Counted from the first letter of the stretch, positions 1-6,171 are shown. The stretch is DNA of 6,302 nucleotides from Planctomycetaceae bacterium (GCA_031283515.1 JAITBS010000359.1:1-6302); one strand, 5' to 3'. Notes: generated by a model from the letters alone, not told the origin. Program-made: numbers and translations.

Positions 1-28
1 GAAATGGTGAAATAAAAAATCATAAAAT

Positions 29-59
29 AAGTGACCTTTCTCCCAAAGGTTACCCACTT
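29..59. other. Hairpin-forming sequence with one bulge
   Basis: Arms AAGTG (29-33) and CACTT (55-59) enclose a second stem, ACCTTT (34-39) with AAAGGT (45-50). A 5-nt loop closes the inner stem and a 4-nt bulge, TACC, sits on the 3' side. This gives 11 base pairs in all. Read on the plus strand it is not followed by a T-run. Read on the minus strand it runs into an AT-rich tract containing several Ts. It could be the terminator of a neighbour beyond the left edge or a regulatory RNA fold, and the sequence does not decide which. Confidence 0.4.
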
Positions 60-111
60 CTTGATTATCTGCTTTCTTTCACGTTATCAAATACGGTTTA
101 AATAAAAATGC

Positions 112-179
112 TATTGAAATATTTTGAAAATTTGTCCTAAATGTATTTGTAATTCGTTATTTTCGATAATATTTCAATA
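112..179. repeat. 12-bp perfect inverted repeat in the leader region
   Basis: TATTGAAATATT (112-123) is matched by its exact reverse complement at 168-179, with 44 bp between. The arms are almost pure A/T, so a chance match is easy in this background. The position, about 110 bp upstream of the start codon at 289, would suit a binding site. There is no independent support for a function. Confidence 0.35.
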
Positions 180-203
180 ATATTTTAACCGGTAATTTGG
201 GTT

Positions 204-254
204 AATATTGACAACAGAATAATTTGTGGTTTAATTTTTACTGTTGTTAATATT
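204..254. promoter_or_regulatory. Operator-like inverted repeat overlapping the promoter of the 289-1140 gene
   Basis: AATATTGACAACAG (204-217) and CTGTTGTTAATATT (241-254) are inverted copies that match at 13 of 14 positions. The spacer is 23 bp. The left arm contains the candidate -35 hexamer (208-213), and the candidate -10 (231-236) falls between the arms. A dimeric or multi-HTH protein bound to both arms would cover the promoter. The downstream gene encodes an HTH-rich protein, so autoregulation is a reasonable inference but is not shown. Confidence 0.45.
208..236 (+). promoter_or_regulatory. Candidate sigma-70-type promoter
   Basis: A perfect -35 consensus, TTGACA (208-213), is followed after exactly 17 bp by TTAATT (231-236), a weak match to TATAAT. 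Transcription would begin near 243, leaving a leader of roughly 45 nt before the ATG at 289. The -35 match and the spacing are the evidence. The surrounding AT-richness and the poor -10 limit confidence. Confidence 0.45.
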
Positions 255-277
255 TTGTTTCGTTGGTTATTGACACT

Positions 278-282
278 AGGAG
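278..282 (+). promoter_or_regulatory. Ribosome binding site of the 289-1140 gene
   Basis: AGGAG lies six bases upstream of the ATG at 289. It is a clear Shine-Dalgarno sequence and fixes this start. The two large minus-strand genes in the window lack a comparable site. Confidence 0.7.
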
Positions 283-288
283 TTTTAA

Positions 289-1140
289 ATGAGAACGAAA
301 ATCGAGAAAAAACCGGCAGCGAGCAATAGTCGTAAAAAAGAACTAATGCATCGCCGTAAACGAGTTGTAGCGTTGTATCGAAAAGGGTTATCGTGTAATA
401 AAATAGCAATTAAATTACAAATCAATGCCCATGTCGTGGTTAATGATTTACGTGCTATGGGTAAACATATAAAAGTACAAAAGACAAAAGCGAAACGTAA
501 TGCCGCTCTTATAAGAGAACGGTGTGCCGGAAAAACGTTAAGTGCCTTGTCGAGAAAGTACAAAATTTCGGAAGACCGAGTCAAAGAACTCATCGATAAT
601 TACAACAAAACCGCCAAAGTTCCAGTTCCTGATTTCAAGCATCTTCGGGAGCTTCGTTTAAGCAAACAAAATTCTAAATTGAGACTCGGAACTTCCAAAT
701 CGAAACTTGGAACTTCTAAATCAAAGCTTGGAATTTCTAAATCGAAACTTGGAACTTCTATATCAAAACTTGGAATTTCTAAATCGAAACTTGGAATTTC
801 CAAATCGAAACTTGGAATTTCTAAATCGAAACTTGGAATTTCCAAATCGAAACTTGGAACTTCTAAATCGAAACTTGGAATTTCCAAATCGAAACTTGGA
901 ACTTCCAAATTGCAACTTGGAACTTCTCAATCAAAATATGGAAAGTCCACACGGAAATTAAAAACGACTGTTATTCCTACAACAGTTCGTCTTAACCGGA
1001 TAATAACAATGCGTAAATCCGGTACAACAGTAAAAACAATTGCTGAGAAGCTCAAATTGTCGGAAGCCAGAGTTTATCAATTACTCAAACAAAACATACC
1101 CACACTTAGAAAAAGTATGCCTAAAAAGAGAAAAAAATAA
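289..1140 (+). CDS. Very basic multi-HTH protein with a 13-copy heptapeptide repeat
   Basis: I do not recognise this 283-residue protein as a named family. Three segments read as helix-turn-helix-like: about 22-60 (RKGLSCNKIAIKLQINAHVV), 70-107 (GKTLSALSRKYKISEDRVKE) and 233-270 (GTTVKTIAEKLKLSEARVYQ). Each has the pattern of a G-T/L-S helix, a turn and a recognition-like helix, as in Hin/resolvase or sigma-like HTHs. Residues 129-219 are thirteen tandem heptads, mostly SKSKLG[T/I], between the second and third segments. The C-terminus is a Lys/Arg cluster (KSMPKKRKK). No signal peptide, membrane segment or catalytic domain is visible. The net charge is strongly positive throughout. The inferred role is a cytoplasmic DNA-binding or nucleoid-associated protein, with the heptads as a basic tether. 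The gene stands alone, with AGGAG at 278-282 and a promoter overlapped by an inverted repeat. That it is a gene is well supported by its length, start and HTH-like ends; its function is not known. Confidence 0.75.
   Translation: MRTKIEKKPAASNSRKKELMHRRKRVVALYRKGLSCNKIAIKLQINAHVVVNDLRAMGKHIKVQKTKAKRNAALIRERCAGKTLSALSRKYKISEDRVKELIDNYNKTAKVPVPDFKHLRELRLSKQNSKLRLGTSKSKLGTSKSKLGISKSKLGTSISKLGISKSKLGISKSKLGISKSKLGISKSKLGTSKSKLGISKSKLGTSKLQLGTSQSKYGKSTRKLKTTVIPTTVRLNRIITMRKSGTTVKTIAEKLKLSEARVYQLLKQNIPTLRKSMPKKRKK
673..945 (+). repeat. 21-bp coding minisatellite, 13 units
   Basis: Thirteen in-frame 21-bp units (consensus around AAATCGAAACTTGGAACTTC) encode the heptads SKLRLGT, SKSKLGT, SKSKLGI and so on, ending in SQSKYGK. 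The inner units differ mainly by C/T transitions: ACT versus ATT (Thr/Ile) and TCT versus TCC (silent Ser). The edge units are more diverged. That pattern is typical of an array growing and homogenising from its centre. The 21-bp period preserves the frame, so copy-number change would lengthen or shorten the protein without breaking it. Confidence 0.92.
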
Positions 1141-1171
1141 TTGAATCCTTCCGGTTTTTTCGGTAACTATC

Positions 1172-1278
1172 TCTTGAGCACCTCTAAAAATTTAGTTTTG
1201 CTAATTTTTCATTATTGAAAAATAAAGACTTACGAATAATTTTTTGATGAAATATTCGATTTTTAGAGGTGCCCAAGA
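1172..1278. repeat. 20-bp inverted repeat pair, MITE-like or large hairpin
   Basis: TCTTGAGCACCTCTAAAAAT (1172-1191) is the inverted copy of 1259-1278 with one mismatch (A versus G at the fifth position of the inner 19). The spacer is a 67-bp AT-rich segment without an open frame. The core GGGCACCTCTAAAAAT has the look of transposon terminal repeats, and the total of about 107 bp suits a miniature element. I see no clear target-site duplication. The pair lies just behind the 289-1140 gene and before the opposing TerD remnant, so a transcribed hairpin could also act as a bidirectional transcription stop. Confidence 0.6.
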
Positions 1279-1307
1279 ATTTTTTCATCTTACTAAGAAA
1301 CGGTGTT

Positions 1308-1541
1308 TTACAAATTAATACCGAAATTCGTTGCTAATGCGGAAAGTCCGCCATCAAAGCCCTGTCCAATTGCTTTGAATTTCCATTCGGCATTGTTCCG
1401 ATACACTTCGCCAAAAATCATTGCGGTATTCGTTGACGCGTCTTCCGACAAGTCAAAACGGGCAATTTCCTTATTGTTTGCACTGTCAACAACACGGATA
1501 AATGCCGATGAGACCTGTCCGAAGTTTTGTCCGCTGCGCTG
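1308..1541 (-). pseudogene. TerD-family (tellurium resistance / stress protein) C-terminal remnant
   Basis: The minus strand encodes 77 residues running from QRSGQNFGQV through AFIRVVDS, ARFDLSEDAS, AMIFGEVYR and EWKFKAIGQGF to a stop (TAA, complement of 1308-1310). These are the conserved blocks of the C-terminal part of TerD-type proteins, which are usually about 190 residues and belong to Ca2+-binding stress-response modules. The N-terminal half is missing. Upstream in frame the reading continues as unrelated Phe-rich codons to a stop at 1584-1586, with no start codon, and there is no other ter gene in the window. The remaining codons are intact without internal stops, so truncation looks fairly recent or the fragment is silent but little decayed. 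The porin stop codon is about 150 bp upstream. Family assignment is strong; that this is a non-functional remnant is an inference. Confidence 0.75.
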
Positions 1542-1609
1542 AAAGTACGTACCACCCCTAAAAAATACCCCAAAAAAATATCTTTAACTAAAATTCTATT
1601 ATGTAACAC

Positions 1610-1678
1610 AAAAAATTCCTGCTCAAATTATCGAAACTATATCTCGATCATAACTTTTGACATCTTTTTCAACAGGAA
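1610..1678 (-). terminator. Possible terminator of the porin gene
   Basis: Reading leftward past the porin stop at 1691, the minus strand has TTCCTG (complement of 1673-1678) and later CAGGAA (complement of 1616-1621). An internal mini-hairpin (ATCGA/TCGAT arms) lies between them, and six Ts follow (complement of 1610-1615). A 6-bp outer stem with a long loop is weak, but the T-run and position are right for a terminator. Confidence 0.28.
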
Positions 1679-1690
1679 CTATCTATTTTT

Positions 1691-3874
1691 TTAGAATCGG
1701 AGAATACCGTCAATAGCAAAACTGAACATTTGTTTTTTATTGTTGCTATAAATACCGGTTTGGTGACCGGTTGCGGCATTGGTAACAACAACATTTGACC
1801 AATCATAACGAATTTCCGGTCGGATAGTAATATAACGCGTCGGTTTCCAATTAGCACCAAGTGTCATTTGGAAATAGTCTTTGCCATCCAAACGAAAGAG
1901 AATGGAATCAACAAAGTCCTTTTGAATACGGGATTGTCCGTAATCGCGGAACCATTCGCCGCGCACTCCAAGCGAAAAACGTTCACTCCATTTCCATTGC
2001 AAATATTGAGCCAAAGAATACCATCGCGCATCTCCTCTTGTTCCGTCAATATGCAGCGCGGCTCCATTTTTTTCGTAACCGAAAGAGTGTTCCAATGCGT
2101 AGTGTAATTGCGGAGCCAGTTGGTGCTGCCATGTCAGAGCGTAATGGGTTCGGTTATCGCCGTTTCGGAAAGACTCTTCGCCGGAATGAATGAGAAAGGA
2201 AAAAGCGGTTCGTTTATCGAAACTCTTCCATTCCAATCCGCCAAGTCCGCTCCAATTGTTGTTCGGTTTGTCAAAGGCATTCCAACCGCGTGAGAATCCA
2301 AACAAAACAGAAAAACGTGATGAAAGTTTGGTTGTTGCAGTTATTCCGGTCAAAGTAGTCGGTGAACCGTACATAAAACTATACGAATGGGAATAGAAGA
2401 AATTTTCAGGAGACATTGCCGATTCCAATCCCATTCCCGAATAAAAATGTCCCGCCTTAACCGTAACACCATTGCCAACCGGAATAAATAATTCGGCAAA
2501 AGCCTGCGGCAGTGAAAGACCATAAAGCGAAACTGTTCCAAGACGGCGTGCTCCAGAGTTTGAGTTCCAATGCAAATCGGCTTCCAAGGGCTCCAATGTC
2601 GGCTGCTCAGAAAAAATATAATTGTAACGGCGAGTTTCCAGACCAAGCGAACTCGTATAAAAATAATCGGTTCCATAAAGAAGGTCAATACGACCGCCAA
2701 AATCCCAACGTCCGCCGCGTGAATTAATACGCCGACCAAATGTCAAATAAAGTTGATTCACAACCGCTTCAGCGTTTCGGTCATTGTAGTAGAGAGGAGT
2801 GTTGTTACGGTTTTCTGGATAATGGGTATTCATAAACGCTCCGGCTGCAAGCCAACCATCACAATACCACGACCCAACCGTCTTATTAATACATCGCGAA
2901 AAACCACAACCATTACAAACTCCGCGTCTTAGTGTTTGTTCGTTGAGATGTTGAAAAAACTCTTGTGACGAATGAGAGGAACAACCATCATCGCCGCAAG
3001 TTAAGTCATCACAACTGTGTGCATTATTAACAGTGTAAGGATTTTGTGAAACTCTTGGTTGCTTTGTTGACGAATCTGAACTCTTTTTCTGAGGAGTTAA
3101 AGAAATAGGATATTTTAATAAGGAGGATGCCGCTGTAAAAATGGATGAAGTAGAACTAGAACTAGAAGAATCAGAAAATTCTGTCGGTGGTACAGGCGCA
3201 TCGTTTGCCGAAACCTGACGAATCGGAAATAAAGACTCTTCCGTTTCAGATTCATCCGCATCAGATTCGTCCGTGTCGGATTTACTTACTTCTGATTTAC
3301 TTACCTCTGCGTTGCTTGACTCAGATTTGCTTGACTCTGATTTATTTGTATCGAATTTATTTACAACAGATTTGTTTGTGCCGGAATTATTGGATTTATC
3401 GGATTTATTGGTTATTTTGGTGTTTTTTCCGGATTTTGACGATTTACCGGACTGTTTTTCAGCGGCGGTATTGACGGAGTCGGCAATATTACCGGAGAAA
3501 CTGTTGCGATAACGAGGGCGAAGTACTAATGGAGGATCTGGAGCAATTCGATCATAAATGTTCGGAACATATCCTTCATCATGCTCGGCAAAAGTATCTG
3601 GCGGAATCGGAACCGTTTGCACCGGAACCGTTTGCACCGGAACCGTTTGCACCGGAACCGTTGAATTTAAAGTAGTTTTTTCCGATGTTGATTGTGTTGT
3701 GATTTCCGGTTCCGATTCTTTTACGAAAGGAAACGGAACTTTTTCTGGAGACAAAAATGGATCGCTCTGTGCCAAAACAATCTGTTCACCAACCAAAATA
3801 GGAAAAAAAATTCCAAAAAGGAAAAAGAATGGAAGAAAAAAATGTTGGTACATTTGAATTTTCAATCTGGTCAC
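1691..3874 (-). CDS. BBP2-family (OmpL-like) outer-membrane beta-barrel porin
   Basis: This 727-residue protein is predicted to form an outer-membrane channel. Residues 1-35 are a signal peptide with a long Phe/Leu core, probably cut after VLA35. Residues 50-335 are a low-complexity exported linker: TVPVQ repeats (72-89), a Ser/Lys stretch (140-200), an acidic run (200-214) and a serine run (235-244). Cysteines at 288, 293, 297, 320, 323, 328 and 338 precede the barrel. From about 338 onward it matches planctomycete BBP2 porins: DGWLAAGAFMNT, NQLYLTFGRR, FGGRIDLLYGTDY, GHFYSGMGLES and ENFFYSHSYSFMYGSPTTLTG. It ends in an aromatic beta-signal (AIDGILRF). I chose the GTG at 3874 because it supplies R3 and K5 as the positive n-region of the signal peptide. 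The ATG at 3853 would start MYQHFF without any charge. No Shine-Dalgarno is seen for either. Substrate is unknown, and no partner gene is adjacent. Confidence 0.85.
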   Translation of the reverse strand: MTRLKIQMYQHFFLPFFFLFGIFFPILVGEQIVLAQSDPFLSPEKVPFPFVKESEPEITTQSTSEKTTLNSTVPVQTVPVQTVPVQTVPIPPDTFAEHDEGYVPNIYDRIAPDPPLVLRPRYRNSFSGNIADSVNTAAEKQSGKSSKSGKNTKITNKSDKSNNSGTNKSVVNKFDTNKSESSKSESSNAEVSKSEVSKSDTDESDADESETEESLFPIRQVSANDAPVPPTEFSDSSSSSSTSSIFTAASSLLKYPISLTPQKKSSDSSTKQPRVSQNPYTVNNAHSCDDLTCGDDGCSSHSSQEFFQHLNEQTLRRGVCNGCGFSRCINKTVGSWYCDGWLAAGAFMNTHYPENRNNTPLYYNDRNAEAVVNQLYLTFGRRINSRGGRWDFGGRIDLLYGTDYFYTSSLGLETRRYNYIFSEQPTLEPLEADLHWNSNSGARRLGTVSLYGLSLPQAFAELFIPVGNGVTVKAGHFYSGMGLESAMSPENFFYSHSYSFMYGSPTTLTGITATTKLSSRFSVLFGFSRGWNAFDKPNNNWSGLGGLEWKSFDKRTAFSFLIHSGEESFRNGDNRTHYALTWQHQLAPQLHYALEHSFGYEKNGAALHIDGTRGDARWYSLAQYLQWKWSERFSLGVRGEWFRDYGQSRIQKDFVDSILFRLDGKDYFQMTLGANWKPTRYITIRPEIRYDWSNVVVTNAATGHQTGIYSNNKKQMFSFAIDGILRF
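3609..3661 (-). repeat. 15-bp tandem repeat inside the porin gene
   Basis: GGAACCGTTTGCACC occurs three times head to tail (3609-3623, 3624-3638, 3639-3653), followed by a partial fourth copy. On the coding strand it yields TVPVQ units in the linker just behind the signal peptide. The three copies are identical at the DNA level, which suggests recent slippage. The 15-bp period keeps the reading frame. Confidence 0.9.
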
Positions 3875-4430
3875 CAGGAAATACTTGATGATTCGTTTTA
3901 AATTTAACTACTTGCCACAAAACAAATTACGGTAATTAACGAGATTGTCGATTTTTTCGTTAGGGAATTAGTTAGGGAAGAATACACTTTTGGGCAAAAT
4001 GAATCAAGATATAAAATAATGAATATCTCAGAAAACCGCTTGCCGACCTATAAAAATCCCAAACCTGATAAATCATAAATAATAAAAAATCGATTCGTCT
4101 GATAAAATTTATCGGACTGTATTAACCGGAATAAAACAAAAAAACAGTATATTCAGAATATTTTAACATTCTCGGATGTTATATTTTATCTATTTTATCT
4201 AATCTAAAATAATTTTGCTGGATTTGTGATTATCGAATGTCAATCCATGTCAATTAGGAAAAATTCAGAACCACAACCATAGAGAGAATACACATCTATA
4301 TTATGAGCGCAAGCGATATTAGTCGGTGAACGCTAGTGCTTCGTTAATCTTAAAATTTGGCATAGACAGAAAGACAACCTTGACCAAACAGACTTATTCA
4401 GAAAACACAATATCACAAAATTAAAAACTA
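3875..4430. other. Gene-free AT-rich intergenic region
   Basis: About 555 bp upstream of the porin start contain no credible gene, tRNA or recognisable gene remnant. Small structures are visible. GTTAGGGA occurs twice 12 bp apart (3959-3966, 3971-3978). A dyad, TCTGATAAAATTTATCGGA (4098-4116), has 8 Watson-Crick pairs and one G-T pair around a single central base. The 9-mer ATTTTATCT is tandemly duplicated (4183-4200). None of these identifies a function. The region holds the porin promoter and possibly its regulatory sites. Confidence 0.6.
3924..3951 (-). promoter_or_regulatory. Weak porin promoter candidate with overlapping palindrome
   Basis: Reading the minus strand, TCGACA (complement of 3946-3951) is followed after 16 bp by TAATTT (complement of 3924-3929), about 50 bp upstream of the GTG at 3874. 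The -35 matches 5 of 6 and the -10 is poor. A perfect palindrome, AATTAC-G-GTAATT (3925-3937), overlaps the -10 and could be a regulator site. Both are only suggestive in DNA this AT-rich. Confidence 0.28.
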
Positions 4431-4643
4431 ACAAAATAATTGCGAAAATCTACGGAATCTGCGGACAAAATAATTGCGAAAATTTGCGGAATCTGCGGAC
4501 AAAATAATTGCGAAAATCTGCGGAATCTGCGGAATCTGCGGACAAAATAATTGCGAAAATCTGCGTAATTTGCGGACAAAATAATTGCGAAAATCTGCGT
4601 AATTTGCGGACAAAATAATTGCGAAAATCTGCGGACTCTGCGG
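4431..4643. repeat. Nested 34-bp tandem array, six units
   Basis: The units lie at 4431-4464, 4465-4498, 4499-4541, 4542-4575, 4576-4609 and 4610-4643. Each is a 16-bp part, ACAAAATAATTGCGAA, which is identical in all six. It is followed by two copies of a 9-mer, AATCTGCGG, with small variants such as AATTTGCGG and AATCTGCGT. The third unit has three copies of the 9-mer and is 43 bp long. The last unit runs into a decayed 9-mer (ACTCTATTA). The 34-bp period is not a multiple of three, so the array is not coding. It lies 67 bp past the lysA stop and about 550 bp upstream of the porin start. Function is unknown: it may be a simple variable-number satellite or an array of protein-binding sites. 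Confidence 0.92.
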
Positions 4644-4669
4644 ACTCTATTAATAAAATAGACAGTTAC

Positions 4670-4691
4670 AAAATTTTTCCGGCATATCCGG
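4670..4691 (-). terminator. Possible lysA terminator
   Basis: About 20 bp beyond the lysA stop the minus strand has CCGG-ATATG-CCGG (complement of 4679-4691), followed by AAAAATTTT. The 4-bp stem is GC-only but short, and the T-run is brief and offset by five As. It is the only hairpin near the gene end. Confidence 0.25.
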
Positions 4692-4710
4692 CGAATAATT
4701 ATGTTTTGTA

Positions 4711-5973
4711 TTATAAGTTGAGTGTTGCGAAGTAATCATCTGGAGTTTCGGCGCGGCGAATTATTCGTACGGTTCCGTTTTCCTGAAGCAATAATTCTGC
4801 ACAACGAAGTTTGCCGTTGTACTGAAAACCCATTGCGTAACCGTGTGCTCCGGCGTCGTGAATCGCCAGAATATCTCCGATCTCGATTTTAGGCAACACC
4901 CGATCAACCGCAAATTTATCACAGTTCTCGCAAAGCGAACCCACAACATCAACACGTTCAACAGCAGCACTGTCAACATCAACTCCCAAATTTTCCGATT
5001 TACCGAGTACAGTAATATGATGATACGCTCCATACATTCCCGGACGCATCAGATTCGCCATACAAGCATCAACTCCAATATAACGTTTGTAAGTATTTTT
5101 TTCATGAATAACACGAGTAATTAACGTTCCGGATTCTGCGGCGACCAGTCTTCCTGATTCTGTAAAAATTTTCATGGACGCCAAATTGCTTGGGGTAATT
5201 AGTTTGTCGTATTCTTCTTGAATCATGGCGGCAACCTTTTTCATATTAAGCGGAGTTTGCTCCGTCCGGTAAGCAACTCCAAAACCGCCGCCGAGATTGA
5301 CAAATTCAACACGAACTCCAATACGATGTTCCATTTCCAGAGCAAGTTCAAAAACTGTTTTCGCGGTATAACTGAAAAAATCTTCTTGAAGCATGTTTGA
5401 AGCCACCATTGTATGAAGCCCAAAATGTTTAACTCCTTTTCGTTTTGCCAAAGCAAAACCTTCAAAAATTTGTTTTGTTGTCAGACCATATTTTGCTTCG
5501 ACAGGATTGCCGATAACACTTTCGACTTCCCGCAACGCACCGGGGTTCCAACGAAATGAAATCAGATCAGGTAATCCGGCATGATGTTCCAAAAATTCCA
5601 GATGTGTTAAGTCGTCAAGATTAATAATTGCGTTGAGTTGTTTTGCTTTGACAAATTCTATTGCCGGAGTGTTATTTGATGTGAACATAATTTCGTCACC
5701 GTTCATCCCAACTCGTTCACAAATCAGTAATTCCGGTAAACTGGAACAATCACCGCCCAAAAATTCTGTTCTCAAAATTTTGAGCAATTCCGGATTGGGG
5801 TTTGCTTTGACTGCAAAAAATTCTTTGAAACCGTTGTTCCACGCAAAAGATTCCGTAAACAACCGAGCATGACGGCGAAGTGTTTTTTCGTCATAAATAT
5901 AAAACGGCGTTGGATATTGCTCGGTCAGTTTTTCAATAAATTCACGATCAAAAGGAAGTGTTTTCAATACCAT
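4711..5973 (-). CDS. lysA: Diaminopimelate decarboxylase
   Basis: This PLP enzyme converts meso-2,6-diaminopimelate to L-lysine and CO2, the last step of bacterial lysine synthesis, in the cytoplasm. It also draws on the diaminopimelate pool used for peptidoglycan. The 420-residue product is a full-length fold-type III (alanine-racemase-like) decarboxylase. The PLP lysine is K56 in FFAVKANPNP. H187 lies in FGLHTMVASN, the phosphate-binding glycines are 228-230 in NLGGGFG, and E272 is in TESGR. The catalytic C348-E349 pair is in GSLCENCDKFA, and Y379 is in GAHGYAMGF. The LHTMVASN, VDACMANLMRPGMYGAYHHITVLGK-type and RRAETPDDYFATL blocks match the LysA subgroup I know from gut anaerobes, not the HxHIGSQ type. 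The start ATG at 5973 gives the usual N-terminus before YPTPFYIYDEK. No Shine-Dalgarno precedes it. No other lysine gene is adjacent, so it appears monocistronic. All key residues are present. Confidence 0.92.
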   Translation of the reverse strand: MVLKTLPFDREFIEKLTEQYPTPFYIYDEKTLRRHARLFTESFAWNNGFKEFFAVKANPNPELLKILRTEFLGGDCSSLPELLICERVGMNGDEIMFTSNNTPAIEFVKAKQLNAIINLDDLTHLEFLEHHAGLPDLISFRWNPGALREVESVIGNPVEAKYGLTTKQIFEGFALAKRKGVKHFGLHTMVASNMLQEDFFSYTAKTVFELALEMEHRIGVRVEFVNLGGGFGVAYRTEQTPLNMKKVAAMIQEEYDKLITPSNLASMKIFTESGRLVAAESGTLITRVIHEKNTYKRYIGVDACMANLMRPGMYGAYHHITVLGKSENLGVDVDSAAVERVDVVGSLCENCDKFAVDRVLPKIEIGDILAIHDAGAHGYAMGFQYNGKLRCAELLLQENGTVRIIRRAETPDDYFATLNL

Positions 5974-6008
5974 TTTATATTAATAACTGTTAAAAAACTA
6001 ATTGAATG

Positions 6009-6023
6009 ATTGTAGATCACAAT
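6009..6023. promoter_or_regulatory. Small dyad upstream of lysA
   Basis: ATTGT-AGATC-ACAAT has 5-bp arms around a 5-bp centre and sits 36 bp upstream of the lysA ATG, where an operator would be expected. The arms are short and AT-rich, so chance is a serious alternative. I see no lysine riboswitch-like structure and no convincing -35/-10 pair in the stretch before lysA. Confidence 0.22.
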
Positions 6024-6171
6024 TTTATATTTTATTATTATGAAAACATATTGTAAATTCACCCCTCATATAATCTTGTATTTAACAGTGTTATGGTTTG
6101 TGATGACACCAACCTCATATACTACACACGGTTACAAACATCTCTTTTTTCTATTCGATCTTTCCCAATAA

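Noticed and set aside
600..961. Long open frames on both strands across the heptad-repeat region.
   Set aside because: A 21-bp repeat without stops in a given frame stays open across all copies. These frames have no independent start signals and simply mirror the repeat of the real gene at 289-1140.
1303..1542. Plus-strand open frame of 79 codons.
   Set aside because: It lies exactly opposite the TerD-family coding sequence, whose conserved motifs on the minus strand explain the open frame.
2350..2739. Minus-strand frame of 129 codons inside the porin gene.
   Set aside because: It overlaps the well-supported porin barrel in another frame, and its sequence shows no family features.
4019..4078. 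Short plus-strand frame of 19 codons in the intergenic region.
   Set aside because: No Shine-Dalgarno, no recognisable motif, and short frames are expected by chance.
4300..4360. GC-richer patch around AGCGCAAGCGATATTAGTCGG considered as a tRNA or small RNA.
   Set aside because: No cloverleaf arms, T-loop motif or clear terminator could be found.
4428..4613. A 61-residue open frame on the minus strand within the 34-bp array.
   Set aside because: The unit length is not a multiple of three, so the frame reads the same DNA in shifting phases. It begins inside the repeat and has no ribosome binding site.
4431..4643. CRISPR array.
   Set aside because: Repeats are directly adjacent, the intervening 9-mers are copies of each other and not unique spacers, and no cas gene is present.
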